In this document: positions 29,312-37,746 of the stretch, in pieces
Numbering within the stretch: position 1 is the stretch's first letter
Layout: every line of letters starts with the position of its first letter
DNA from: Calothrix sp. PCC 7103
GTDB taxonomy: Bacteria; Cyanobacteriota; Cyanobacteriia; Cyanobacteriales; Nostocaceae
Reading direction: 5' to 3'
NCBI RefSeq assembly: GCF_000331305.1
Contig: NZ_KB217478.1
Location: 1,053,366-1,117,365, forward strand
DNA: 64,000 nt
The notes under the pieces: model-generated
Told to the model about the DNA's origin: nothing
Seen by the model: only the letters and a program-made list of their open reading frames with translations
Database searches by the model: none
Made by a program: the position numbers and the translations under genes

Positions 29312-31438
29312 ATGCTAAATACATCTTATTCCACATCAATTGGAAATCCTCGGCGCCTGCCTAATCAACGATGGCAAATTCAACCGGAAAGACCGGAATT
29401 AGTGCAAATGCTAGCGGATAGGTTTGATATATCGCCGATTATAAGTCAGCTTTTGATAAATCGTGGAATAGGTTCACTTTCGGAAGCGGAAATATTTTTA
29501 GAACCCGAATTATTACATTTACCTTCACCACTTGAGGATTTTCCTGACTTAGCAGTAAGTTTAGAGTTACTCGAAAAAGCTATTGGTTCACAAGCTAAAA
29601 TTGCTATTTGCGGTGACTATGATGCCGATGGAATGACTAGTACTGCGTTGTTGTTACGTAGTTTACGACATTTAGGCGCCCAAGTTGATTATGCAATTCC
29701 AAGTCGAATGCATGAGGGGTATGGTGTAAATAAACGGATTATTGAAGAATTCCATAGTGAGGGAGTAGAGTTAATTCTCACTGTTGATAATGGGATTTCT
29801 GCTTTTGAACCAATTGCCAGAGCGAGAGAACTTGGTTTAAAGGTGATTATTACTGACCACCATGATATTCCTCAAAAGTTACCACCTGCAAATGCAATAT
29901 TAAATCCTAAACTTATTCGCGAAGATTCTCCTTACCGTGGTGTTGCAGGTGTTGGTGTCGCTTATATCTTAGCTGTATCGCTTGCCGAACAACTAGGACA
30001 GGCAAATTCTGACATTACTACCCAGATGTTAGAACTTTTTACTTTAGGTACTATTGCTGATTTGGCGCCACTAACAGGTGTTAATCGTCGCTGGGTACAA
30101 AGCGGGTTAAAGGTATTACCCAAATCAAATTTAGCAGGAATACAAGCCCTAATTCAAATGTCAGGAGTACAACTAATAGGAGTAAAACAAAACACAACTC
30201 CTAATTGTACAGACGCGATTAATCGCGTCTCTACGGCCAAATCGTTAAAACCTGAAGATATTGGTTTTCGCCTTGGTCCTCGTATTAATGCGATTGGTAG
30301 AATTGCCGATCCCCAAATTGTGATCGAATTGCTCACAACCGATGATATGGGGATGGCACTCGAACGTGCGATGCAGTGCGAAAGTATAAATCGTCAGCGT
30401 CAGGACATGTGTAAACAAATTGAAGAAGAAGCAATTGAATATGTAGAGACGAGATATGTTACGTCTCTCCACGATGACCGAGTACTACTAGTAGTCTGTC
30501 CCAATTGGCACCACGGTGTAATTGGTATTGTTGCTTCACGTTTAGTTGAACGCTATGGAGTCCCAGTATTTATAGGCACATATGAGGATGAAGGACATAT
30601 TCGTGGTTCAGCACGTGGTATTCCTGAATTTAATGTATTTGAAGCATTGGAATATTGTCATGACTTGCTCGGCAAATACGGCGGTCATCAAGCTGCTGGT
30701 GGCTTTTCGATACCTGCGGAAAATTTAGAGTTAGTACATTCACGTCTAAGCGAGTTTGCAAACAAGTGTTTAGAGATACAGCATTTGAAACCTTTACTAA
30801 AAATCGATACACTCGCTAATTTTAATCAACTCAATCAAAAACTTTATCGACAGCTTAATGTATTAGAACCTTGTGGTATCGAAAATCCTGAGCCAGTTTT
30901 TTGGACACCGAATGTCCGAATTATCGAGCAAGGAACCGTAGGTAAAGCTCATATAAAAATGACCATAGAGCAAATAGTAGACAATCGGCGCCATACAATA
31001 AAGGCGATAGCATGGCGATGGCGTGAGTATTGTCCTCTACCAGCAAATATAGATATAGCCTACAAACTTCGCGAAAATACCTTCAATGGTGAAACCAACA
31101 TAGAACTCGAAATTATTGGCGCCAGATTGCCAATTCCAACACAGCAATCACAGATAATATTGTTTAATCAGTTTAAGTCCGTCTCAACGAAACCGCGTAC
31201 CCAGTTTGAACATCTTGGTCGCGGTTACACTTGCTGTATCTATAATGACAAAAATAATGGCGCCTTGGAACTCAGGATACAAAACTGTGAAGGTAAAATC
31301 TTGGCTGTAACACCGAACAGTACTACTGGTTTACTCGGAAGCTGCCGTCAAGATGCAAAAGAGGTTGATATATCTCAACCTCCTTACGAAACCATTATTA
31401 GTGCGGCACTTCAAGCTTTAGATAATGATGATTTTTAA
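29312..31438 (+). CDS. recJ: Single-stranded-DNA exonuclease RecJ with two repeat insertions
   Basis: RecJ is the 5'-3' ssDNA exonuclease of recombination and mismatch repair. The 708-residue product has DHH-phosphoesterase motifs GDYDADG at 101-107, VDNGISA around 159-164, TDHHDIP with DHH at 182-184, and GTIADLAPL near residue 250. DHHA1 (GGHQAAGGFSI) and OB-type regions follow. Two dispersed palindromes lie in frame. The copy at 30211-30230 encodes about TDAINRVS (residues 300-307) within a loop between VGVKQNTTPN and LKPEDIGF. The copy at 30443-30470 encodes VETRYVTS just before DDRVLLVVCPNWHHGVIGIV. Neither breaks the frame or hits a motif, so the protein is probably active. Confidence 0.94.
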   Translation: MLNTSYSTSIGNPRRLPNQRWQIQPERPELVQMLADRFDISPIISQLLINRGIGSLSEAEIFLEPELLHLPSPLEDFPDLAVSLELLEKAIGSQAKIAICGDYDADGMTSTALLLRSLRHLGAQVDYAIPSRMHEGYGVNKRIIEEFHSEGVELILTVDNGISAFEPIARARELGLKVIITDHHDIPQKLPPANAILNPKLIREDSPYRGVAGVGVAYILAVSLAEQLGQANSDITTQMLELFTLGTIADLAPLTGVNRRWVQSGLKVLPKSNLAGIQALIQMSGVQLIGVKQNTTPNCTDAINRVSTAKSLKPEDIGFRLGPRINAIGRIADPQIVIELLTTDDMGMALERAMQCESINRQRQDMCKQIEEEAIEYVETRYVTSLHDDRVLLVVCPNWHHGVIGIVASRLVERYGVPVFIGTYEDEGHIRGSARGIPEFNVFEALEYCHDLLGKYGGHQAAGGFSIPAENLELVHSRLSEFANKCLEIQHLKPLLKIDTLANFNQLNQKLYRQLNVLEPCGIENPEPVFWTPNVRIIEQGTVGKAHIKMTIEQIVDNRRHTIKAIAWRWREYCPLPANIDIAYKLRENTFNGETNIELEIIGARLPIPTQQSQIILFNQFKSVSTKPRTQFEHLGRGYTCCIYNDKNNGALELRIQNCEGKILAVTPNSTTGLLGSCRQDAKEVDISQPPYETIISAALQALDNDDF
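30211..30230. repeat. Perfect palindrome inserted in frame in recJ
   Basis: AGACGCGATTAATCGCGTCT followed by CTAC matches the intergenic copies at 11350 and 26983 except for the central bases. It is translated as part of RecJ in a loop between core motifs, a rare intragenic copy. Confidence 0.85.
30443..30470. repeat. Second palindrome-family copy inside recJ
   Basis: GTAGAGACG at 30443-30451 faces ACGTCTCTCC at 30461-30470, arms of the GTAGAGACG family with a degenerate centre (AGATATGTT). It is in frame in a predicted surface loop, about 210 bp after the first intragenic copy. Confidence 0.7.
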
Positions 31439-31443
31439 TATCC

Positions 31444-31519
31444 GTAGAGACGTGTAATCCGCAGGATTTCCCGTAAAGCGGAGCTTTTCCCGCAGGGTAG
31501 GGATTAATCACGTCTCTAC
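31444..31519. repeat. Long-centre copy of GTAGAGACG inverted repeat, recJ/psb30 junction
   Basis: GTAGAGACGTG at 31444-31454 faces CACGTCTCTAC at 31509-31519. Between them, ATCCGCAGGATTT, CGGAG and CCCGCAGGGTAGGGATTAAT can also pair partly. It lies between the converging 3' ends of recJ and psb30 and could terminate both. Confidence 0.75.
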
Positions 31520-31527
31520 ACCTTTTA

Positions 31528-31650
31528 TTACAGGTCGCCGTTACGGAATGCTAATACAAAAATTACTATTGGACCAGACAGCATGATTAGGGCTACTGAT
31601 GTAAGCTGGAAAATAACTTCCCAATTGATGTTTCCCAACGCCTCAAACAT
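31528..31650 (-). CDS. psb30: Photosystem II protein Psb30 (Ycf12)
   Basis: A 40-residue single-helix thylakoid protein of the photosystem II core, near PsbE/F and PsbZ, which stabilises the complex. Reading the minus strand gives [16 protein letters not shown], then a hydrophobic helix ([18 protein letters not shown]) and the ending RNGDL, which is the characteristic Psb30 sequence. A strong GGAGG lies 5-6 bases before the ATG. It is divergent from the cysteine-cluster gene at 31800 and ends just beside the recJ-side palindrome. It is too short for most ORF cut-offs and easily missed. It also establishes the organism as an oxygenic phototroph. Confidence 0.95.
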   Translation of the reverse strand: MFEALGNINWEVIFQLTSVALIMLSGPIVIFVLAFRNGDL

Positions 31651-31799
31651 TTTTTCCTCCGAACTTGTATTAAAAAGTTAAATAGCGCACTTAAGGACTA
31701 GGATTATATAATATCTGGCTTCGGTCAGTTAATTTTAATTTTCTTAACAAAACTATAAATAAAAATACAAATATCCCCCTAACCCTACTTGAACGAACT

Positions 31800-32150
31800 A
31801 TGGCTACTTGGCAATGTGTAAAGAATTGTGGCGCCTGTTGTAATCTAGACCCAGCAGATCGTCCTGATATTCATGAATATTTGACCCCTTCTGAGTTAAA
31901 AGAGTACATGAGTATGGTTGGTGAAGGTGGTTGGTGCATTAACTTAGACCAAGAAACGCGCGAATGTAAGGTTTATGCCAACCGTCCAAGGTTTTGTCGG
32001 GTGCAACCAGACGTATTTGAGGACATGTATGGTATTGAGCAAGAAGATTTAAACGATTTTGCGATTGACTGTTGTCGTGAACAAATCGAAGGAGTATATG
32101 GAGAGCGCAGTTTGGAAATGCTGCGATTTGATAGAACTGTAGGAATATAG
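31800..32150 (+). CDS. YkgJ-type cysteine-cluster protein
   Basis: The 116-residue soluble protein has the YkgJ/Fli-B-like metal-binding cysteine pattern: CVKNCGACCN (Cys6, Cys10, Cys13, Cys14), then GGWCINLD and ECKVYANRPRFCRVQP, and a final DCCREQI pair. The family is thought to bind zinc or an iron-sulfur cluster; its role is unknown. It is widespread in cyanobacteria. Transcribed away from psb30 across a 149-bp promoter region. Confidence 0.85.
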   Translation: MATWQCVKNCGACCNLDPADRPDIHEYLTPSELKEYMSMVGEGGWCINLDQETRECKVYANRPRFCRVQPDVFEDMYGIEQEDLNDFAIDCCREQIEGVYGERSLEMLRFDRTVGI

Positions 32151-32153
32151 GCA

Positions 32154-32383
32154 ACGGATTATAAACGGATGTAACGGATAACTGATTTTATTGAATCAGT
32201 CTTGATTTTGTGTTGCAACACATAACTCATCCGTTACATCCATTCATCATCCGTTGCATCAGTCTTAATTTTGTGTTGCAACACATAACTCATCCGTTAC
32301 ATCCGTTCATCATCCGTTGCATCAGTCTTAATTTTTGTTGCAACACATAACTCATCCGTTACATCCGTTCATCATCCGTTGCC
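32154..32383. repeat. Three 63-bp tandem repeats flanked by inverted GTAACGGAT arms
   Basis: Units beginning CAGTCTT(G/A)ATTTT start at 32197, 32260 and 32323 (63-bp period). Each contains GTTGCAACACATAACTCATC, itself with the palindrome GTTGCAAC, and CCGTTACATCC. The left flank CAACGGATTATAAACGGATG (from 32154) is the inverted form of the right end CATCATCCGTTGCC (to 32383). The block directly follows the YkgJ-type gene and marks the boundary to the polysaccharide locus. Confidence 0.85.
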
Positions 32384-33026
32384 TATATTCTCGCTTTGAA
32401 AATGAGTTTTATTATTTTAAATTTATATTTCAAATTGAATTTATGTTGAAATCAAGCAATTAAGCGTGTTTACCAAGTAAGTATTTTACATAGTCAATAT
32501 TCACGCTCACAAGGTGGAAATTAACTACGAGTAATATAAAATACAAATAATTATCTTTTTTTACAAATAAACTTGGTATATGATATTGATGTAATTGCAA
32601 ATATGCTTGAATACTACGACTTTGGGAATAGGTTTCTTGTATACAAGTGCAAATACTTGCATCAAATGTTGCAATGACATTTTTTTGATACATCAGTTAG
32701 AAAGAAATGTTAAAATTCGGTGAAATCATAATTAGGTTTATATAAATTTTTCATGAAGACAATTAGAAAATGTTAAACATGGTAATGTAGATAATGATTC
32801 TGTGTGGAAAAATTATTAAAAACAACAAGATTTTAGATACTTTGGTTTACAATAGCTTCTTAATGAGTTAAAAGAAGTTTGACATAAACCAATTACTTCA
32901 CAATTGCTTAGTAATTTGCCTAACTTGACTTGTCATAACTCAAAGTTTTGGGCAATTTCCCAGTGTTCACTATTAAGGCTTGATTAATTCAGTAGTATCA
33001 GTTAAAGGATATTTAGGACTTAGACG
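32384..33026. promoter_or_regulatory. AT-rich 640-bp region upstream of the polysaccharide locus
   Basis: No credible gene is seen. A 77-codon minus-strand frame (32460-32693) has no ribosome binding site and no family features. The sequence is strongly AT-rich. The promoter for the glycosyltransferase at 33027 is presumably in the last part; AAAGGA lies about 20 bases before its ATG. I cannot define the promoter further. Confidence 0.4.
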
Positions 33027-34388
33027 ATGAGATTTAACAAATGGATTAATCTCGAATTATTTCATTCTGTTTTTTCGCAGCAACCAGACTCAAGACAAGA
33101 TAATAGACAAAAGTCTATAGAGACTCAGCAGTCCATAAAGCTGTCTGTAATTACCCAATTCTTTCCTCCAGATTATGCGGCAACGGGTCAGTTGTTGGAA
33201 GAACTGGTAATGAATTTGGGCTTACTGGGAATTGAGATTGATGTTTTTACGAGTCAACCTGGCTATGCATATCAGGTGAAAAATGCTCCACAGGTTGAGT
33301 ATAAAGGTCGAGTTAGAATTCAGCGTTCACGCACTGCTCAACTTGCTCCAGGACGAATTCGTGGCAAAGCGATTAATGGTGTTCTGTACACTTTGCGTAC
33401 TGCGTGGCATCTGTTTCGAGCTAGACACTGGAATAATGTGCTGCTGATATCTACTGCACCACCATTTCTGCCGCTCTTAGGGTATTTCGCAAATATTTTG
33501 TTCAAAACGCCTTATGTTTGCATACTCTATGATTTGTATCCAGATATCGCTGTAGCACTAGGTGTGGTTTCTAAACGTCATTGGTTGGCAAGATTTTGGA
33601 AGTCTGTGAACCAAAGAGTTTGGAAAAGAGCTATGGGAATAGTCGTTTTGAGTCCAGCAATGAAGCGGCAGGTGGTAGTAAACTGTCCTGCTGTTGCTGA
33701 TAAGGTTTCGGTAATTCACAGTTGGGCAGACCCGAACTGGATATTACCAATTGCCAAGCATGAAAATTGGTTTGCTTGGAAATACAATTTGGTCAAAAAG
33801 TTTACGGTGCTTTACTCTGGCAACTTGGGGCGTTGTCATGATATGAACACGATTCTTGAGACTGCCAAGCAATTACAAAATGACCCAATTCAATTCCTAA
33901 TTATTGGTGCAGGTGCCAAGTTAACTGAGTTAGTTACTGAAGTGAACCGTCTTGGTTTGAAGAATTTCTTGTTTTTACCGTATCAAGACAAGAAGGTTTT
34001 GCCCTACTCATTAACAGCTTGCGATTTATCGCTTGTGAGTGTAGATGAGCGAACAGAGAATTTGGTGACTCCTAGTAAGCTTTATTCGGCTTTAGCTTCT
34101 GAAAGACCAATTGCAGCAATTTGTTCGCAGTATTGTTATTTGAGGCAAATCATCACCGAAGCTGACTGTGGCAGTTCGTTTGATAACGGAGATAGCAATG
34201 GTTTGACTCAATTTATTCGTTTGCTGAGTCAAGATAGTTTATTAGCGGAACGTATGGGTAAAGCTGGTCGTCGATATTTACGCGCTAATTTTACGCCCAA
34301 AATAATTGCTAAACAATATTTAGACGTTTTGAAGCAAGCGGTGATTTCCCCTGAAATCGTCAGCATGACTCAAACACAATCTGAGTAG
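33027..34388 (+). CDS. Glycosyltransferase family 4 (WcaI-like)
   Basis: The 453-residue GT-B enzyme begins with a polar N-terminal extension of about 45 residues. The N-terminal Rossmann domain follows (LSVITQFFPPDYAATGQLLEELVMNLGLLGIEIDVFTSQPGY). The C-terminal nucleotide-sugar-binding domain starts near residue 250 (FTVLYSGNLGRCHDMNTILETAKQL) and has LVTPSKLYSALASERPIAAICS, the acidic/donor region of GT4. Its closest look is to colanic-acid WcaI-type transferases. It is the first gene of the polysaccharide locus; the donor and acceptor are unknown. Confidence 0.88.
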   Translation: MRFNKWINLELFHSVFSQQPDSRQDNRQKSIETQQSIKLSVITQFFPPDYAATGQLLEELVMNLGLLGIEIDVFTSQPGYAYQVKNAPQVEYKGRVRIQRSRTAQLAPGRIRGKAINGVLYTLRTAWHLFRARHWNNVLLISTAPPFLPLLGYFANILFKTPYVCILYDLYPDIAVALGVVSKRHWLARFWKSVNQRVWKRAMGIVVLSPAMKRQVVVNCPAVADKVSVIHSWADPNWILPIAKHENWFAWKYNLVKKFTVLYSGNLGRCHDMNTILETAKQLQNDPIQFLIIGAGAKLTELVTEVNRLGLKNFLFLPYQDKKVLPYSLTACDLSLVSVDERTENLVTPSKLYSALASERPIAAICSQYCYLRQIITEADCGSSFDNGDSNGLTQFIRLLSQDSLLAERMGKAGRRYLRANFTPKIIAKQYLDVLKQAVISPEIVSMTQTQSE

Positions 34389-34839
34389 GCGCCCTCTAAA
34401 GGGTACCCTAACAGTACGTTCATAGTATTAATTATGATTAGTACTATTCTCAAATAACTTGCTTTTGATTTAAAGCTAGTTTATTTGATACTAGTTTCCT
34501 AACTTTGTGGTGTGGCAAATTTCAGTAACATTTTGTTAATATTAATTTAAACAGTTAAGATAATAAAATGTAATGCAACAATTATTCAAGATTGTTATAT
34601 ACTGAAAATAAGAAGTTTAAGTGTTACCCATAAGATTTATTAGGCTAGTACATTACCCAATATCAAAACCAGCCGAATCAATTAAATATACTGAGCAAAC
34701 TGAATAAATTAAGTACAACTAAATAAATTTAAAGAGTAAGTTATCAATTAGGAGTATGGGCTTCGATGGTCTTATGATCTCAGTCCCTCCAAACGTAACC
34801 TTCATGCAAGTATTTTGTATTGACATTGGAGGTCGAATT
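34389..34839. other. AT-rich intergenic region
   Basis: About 450 bp with no gene and no clear repeat. An in-frame ATG at 34756 would extend the next gene upstream by 28 residues, but its AGGAG is only one base from the ATG, whereas 34840 has an ideal site. The region probably carries the promoter for the zinc-ribbon protein and wzm genes. Confidence 0.45.
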
Positions 34840-35265
34840 ATGCAGAAAAGGTGTGACAAAAATCGGAAACGCTCAAAAAAAAGAGCAATATACTGTCCAA
34901 TTCATGGTTGTTATCTAGAAAGTAGAAGTCCGAAATATTTACTTTTTGCTGATAAAGCAGGCCAATTACAGCAAAGAGGAATGAGCCGGAAAAACGCACT
35001 AATATTAGTAGCCTCTCAAACCGCTGTTTTGATACCAGGAGAATGGTTAGAAGCTTTTTGGTGTGAGGAGTGCCAAGAAACCAAGTGGTATCACGTCCGT
35101 AAACACGAACATGGATACAGAGTTTCTCTGGCGCCAGATGAATTATGGCAGCAAGTATCAGGGGTAATTGACCCAAATGGCAACCCAAGTGTAGGAGAGT
35201 TCACACGCAGACAAGCCAAGTTAGTTGGTAACAATTGCATCAAGGATTTTAACTGTGTCTGTTAA
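34840..35265 (+). CDS. Small putative zinc-ribbon protein next to wzm
   Basis: The 141-residue product starts MQKRCDKNRKRSKKRA. I chose ATG 34840 because GGAGGT at 34828-34833 is ideally spaced. It has a basic N-terminus, then CPIHGCYLES and, about 50 residues later, FWCEECQETKWYHV, which together give two Cys-rich pairs that could bind one zinc. The middle (LFADKAGQLQQRGMSRKNALILVAS) looks helical. I recognise no named family. Its 3' end overlaps the wzm start by 11 bp, so the two are translationally coupled, and a role in expression or assembly of the exporter is conceivable. Confidence 0.7.
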   Translation: MQKRCDKNRKRSKKRAIYCPIHGCYLESRSPKYLLFADKAGQLQQRGMSRKNALILVASQTAVLIPGEWLEAFWCEECQETKWYHVRKHEHGYRVSLAPDELWQQVSGVIDPNGNPSVGEFTRRQAKLVGNNCIKDFNCVC

Positions 35266-36079
35266 TAAATTAGTAATTGAAGCAGGACGTACCGAACAGC
35301 AATATTGGAAAGACATATGGCGCTATCGGGAACTGTTCTATTTTCTGGCATGGCGTGACATTTTGGTGCGCTATAAGCAAACAGCAATTGGCATGGCTTG
35401 GGCATTAATCAGACCATTTTTAACAATGGTGGTGTTCACAGTAGTGTTTGGAAATTTGGCAAAATTACCTTCCGAAGGAGTACCGTATCCTATTTTAGTG
35501 TTTGCTGGTATGTTACCTTGGCAGTTTTTTTCAACTGCGCTGAGTGAATGTAGCAATAGTTTAATTAGCAACGCAAATTTAATTTCTAAGGTTTACTTCC
35601 CACGTTTGATTGTGCCCACTAGTGCAGTAATTGTTAGCTTTGTGGACTTTATGATTTCTGGCATGATTCTTTTGGGGTTGATGGCTTGGTATAACTATGT
35701 TCCTAGTTGGCGCATACTAACACTACCGTTATTTATTAGCATAGCCTTTGCTGCTTCTATTGGAGTTGGGTTGTGGCTAGCAGCTTTAAATGTCGAATAC
35801 CGAGACTTTCGCTATATTGTGCCATTTATTGTGCAGTTTGGCTTATATATATCGCCTGTAGGGTTTAGCAGCAATATTGTACCAGAACAGTGGCGCCTGC
35901 TTTATTCACTAAACCCAATGGTGGGTGTAATTGATGGCTTCCGTTGGGCTATTTTGGGTGGAGAGTCAAAAATTTACGTGTCTGGATTCGCCCTATCTGT
36001 AGGATTAGTAATCTTTTTGCTCATAAGTGGCATTTGGTACTTCCGTAAAATGGAACGAACATTTGCTGACGTAATTTAA
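35255..36079 (+). CDS. wzm: Polysaccharide ABC exporter permease (Wzm-type)
   Basis: The membrane subunit of an ABC transporter that exports undecaprenyl-linked polysaccharide (O-antigen or capsule type) across the inner membrane. It has about 274 residues and six hydrophobic segments. Typical ABC-2 motifs are YRELFYFLAWRDILVRYKQTAIGMAWALIRPF before the first helix and YRDFRYIVPFIVQFGLYISPVGFSSNIVP near residue 190. I prefer GTG 35255 with AAGGA 8 bases upstream; TTG 35225 in frame would add ten residues. The matching ATPase (Wzt) is about 19 kb downstream at 54244, so exporter genes flank the sugar-modifying block. Confidence 0.88.
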   Translation: MSVNKLVIEAGRTEQQYWKDIWRYRELFYFLAWRDILVRYKQTAIGMAWALIRPFLTMVVFTVVFGNLAKLPSEGVPYPILVFAGMLPWQFFSTALSECSNSLISNANLISKVYFPRLIVPTSAVIVSFVDFMISGMILLGLMAWYNYVPSWRILTLPLFISIAFAASIGVGLWLAALNVEYRDFRYIVPFIVQFGLYISPVGFSSNIVPEQWRLLYSLNPMVGVIDGFRWAILGGESKIYVSGFALSVGLVIFLLISGIWYFRKMERTFADVI

Positions 36080-36140
36080 AAAATTATCTGCTTGCAGAAC
36101 AAAAGTTATTACAAAATAATTATTTCGAGGTCAATGAAAA

Positions 36141-37451
36141 ATGTACTTAGAAAATTTAAAAGATGGCATTAAGAACCAAAAGGCAAAAATTGGAATTATT
36201 GGTCTTGGATATGTAGGTTTACCAATTTTAGTTGCATTTGCCCAAAAAGGGTTTGCAGTTTTGGGATTTGATGTTGATAGTTACAAGATTAAGCAAATCC
36301 AAAAATGTCAATCATATATAAAGCATATCCCTTCCGAGAACTTGGATAATCAATTAATCGATGTAACTAACGATATGGCTCGTTTAAGTGAAATCGATGC
36401 CATAATTATTTGTGTTCCAACACCTCTAAGTTCTCATAGAGAACCAGATTTAACCTATGTTATCCAAACAGGTCGTGCAATTGCTAAGTACTTAAGACCA
36501 GGACAGCTAATTTCTTTAGAAAGCACTACGTACCCAGGTACAACAGATGAAGTATTGCTACCAATACTTGCTGCCACTGGTTTGGTAGTCGGTCAAGACT
36601 TTGCGCTTGCTTACTCTCCAGAACGTGAAGACCCAGCTAATCCAAGTTTTTCTCTAACTAATACACCTAAAGTAGTTGGTGGAGTTACACCTTTGTGCTT
36701 AGAATTAGCTCAATCTTTATATTCTCAAATAGTTGACAAAGTTGTTGTTGTTTCATCAACTAGAACAGCAGAAGCTACCAAAATTCTAGAGAATATTTAC
36801 CGAGCAGTTAACATTGCGTTAGTTAATGAATTAAAAATATTATTCCACAAGATGGACATAGATATCTGGGAAGTCATTGAAGCAGCAAAAACAAAACCAT
36901 TTGGCTTCCAAGCATTTTATCCAGGTCCCGGTTGGGGTGGACATTGCATACCCATTGACCCATTTTATCTAACTTGGAAAGCAAGAGAATATGATGTATC
37001 CTTACGCTTTATTGAGTTAGCAGGAGAAATTAATGCTTTCATGCCTAGTTATGTAATAAATAGGCTAATGTATGCTCTTAATAATCAGGGTAAGTCATTA
37101 AAAGGAGCAAAAATCTTAATTTTGGGTGTTGCCTACAAGAAAAATATAGACGACCAGCGAGAAAGTCCTTCACTCAAGATTATTCAACAGCTAACCTCAC
37201 AAGGCGCCGATGTGGAATATCATGACCCCTATGTACCAGTATGTACAAATCACCGTCGCTATCCACAACTTCATTTGAAATCTTTAGCATTAACAAAAAA
37301 AGTTTTAAATAACTGTGATGCTGTAATCATCACTACTGACCATAGTCAAGTTGATTATGAAATGGTTGCAGAGTATGCACCATTAATTATTGACACACGA
37401 AATATTTTAAGAGCAAAAGGATTAACAACAACAACCACAGTTAGCGCATAA
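36141..37451 (+). CDS. UDP-sugar 6-dehydrogenase, WbpA-like
   Basis: An NAD-dependent enzyme that oxidises C6 of a UDP-N-acetylhexosamine (UDP-GlcNAc for WbpA) to the uronic acid. It has 436 residues, the WbpA length. The Rossmann motif GIIGLGYVGLP lies at 18-28. The catalytic Cys269 sits in FYPGPGWGGHCIPIDPFYL. The C-terminal UDP-binding domain starts near 320 (GAKILILGVAYKKNIDDQRESPSLKI). GAGG lies about 10 bases before the ATG. With the WbpB, WbpD, WbpE and WbpI homologues in this locus it is best read as step 1 toward UDP-2,3-diacetamido-2,3-dideoxy-glucuronic acid. A UDP-ManNAc dehydrogenase is the alternative. Confidence 0.87.
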   Translation: MYLENLKDGIKNQKAKIGIIGLGYVGLPILVAFAQKGFAVLGFDVDSYKIKQIQKCQSYIKHIPSENLDNQLIDVTNDMARLSEIDAIIICVPTPLSSHREPDLTYVIQTGRAIAKYLRPGQLISLESTTYPGTTDEVLLPILAATGLVVGQDFALAYSPEREDPANPSFSLTNTPKVVGGVTPLCLELAQSLYSQIVDKVVVVSSTRTAEATKILENIYRAVNIALVNELKILFHKMDIDIWEVIEAAKTKPFGFQAFYPGPGWGGHCIPIDPFYLTWKAREYDVSLRFIELAGEINAFMPSYVINRLMYALNNQGKSLKGAKILILGVAYKKNIDDQRESPSLKIIQQLTSQGADVEYHDPYVPVCTNHRRYPQLHLKSLALTKKVLNNCDAVIITTDHSQVDYEMVAEYAPLIIDTRNILRAKGLTTTTTVSA

Positions 37452-37484
37452 TACCAATTCAATCTGAAGCTGCATATTATTCGA

Positions 37485-37660
37485 CCCCAACCCCTCCCCG
37501 TGTAGCTTTCAAGGGTAGGTTTTTTTGAATCTCGAAAATAGCTGAGAAAATTCTCAATAGCTGAACAAGGTTTCGTAGTTTCAGGATTTGGGCCACCACT
37601 CAAATAGGCAAAAAACGACCAAATTCAAAATACCTACCCATGAGAGGAGGGGGTTAGGGG
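37485..37660. mobile_element. MITE-like inverted repeat between wbpA- and wbpB-like genes
   Basis: The left end (CCCCAACCCCTCCCC ... AAGGGTAGGTTTTTTTGAAT, 37485-37530) faces the right end (ATTCAAAATACCTACCCATG ... GAGGGGGTTAGGGG, 37623-37660). Arms of about 40 bp pair imperfectly around a ~90-bp centre. The 176-bp element has no ORF. It interrupts what would otherwise be a tight gene order and may separate two transcription units. Confidence 0.75.
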
Positions 37661-37746
37661 ATAGGGTTCCTTTTGTGCAGCCAATGTGAAAATGTGGTAA
37701 GTCCTGATGTTATCTAAATAGCTTATAAATGTATTGGTAAATCAAC

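Noticed and set aside
32460-32693. 77-codon minus-strand ORF in the AT-rich gap before the glycan locus
   Set aside because: No Shine-Dalgarno sequence, no recognisable features, low-complexity AT-rich sequence.
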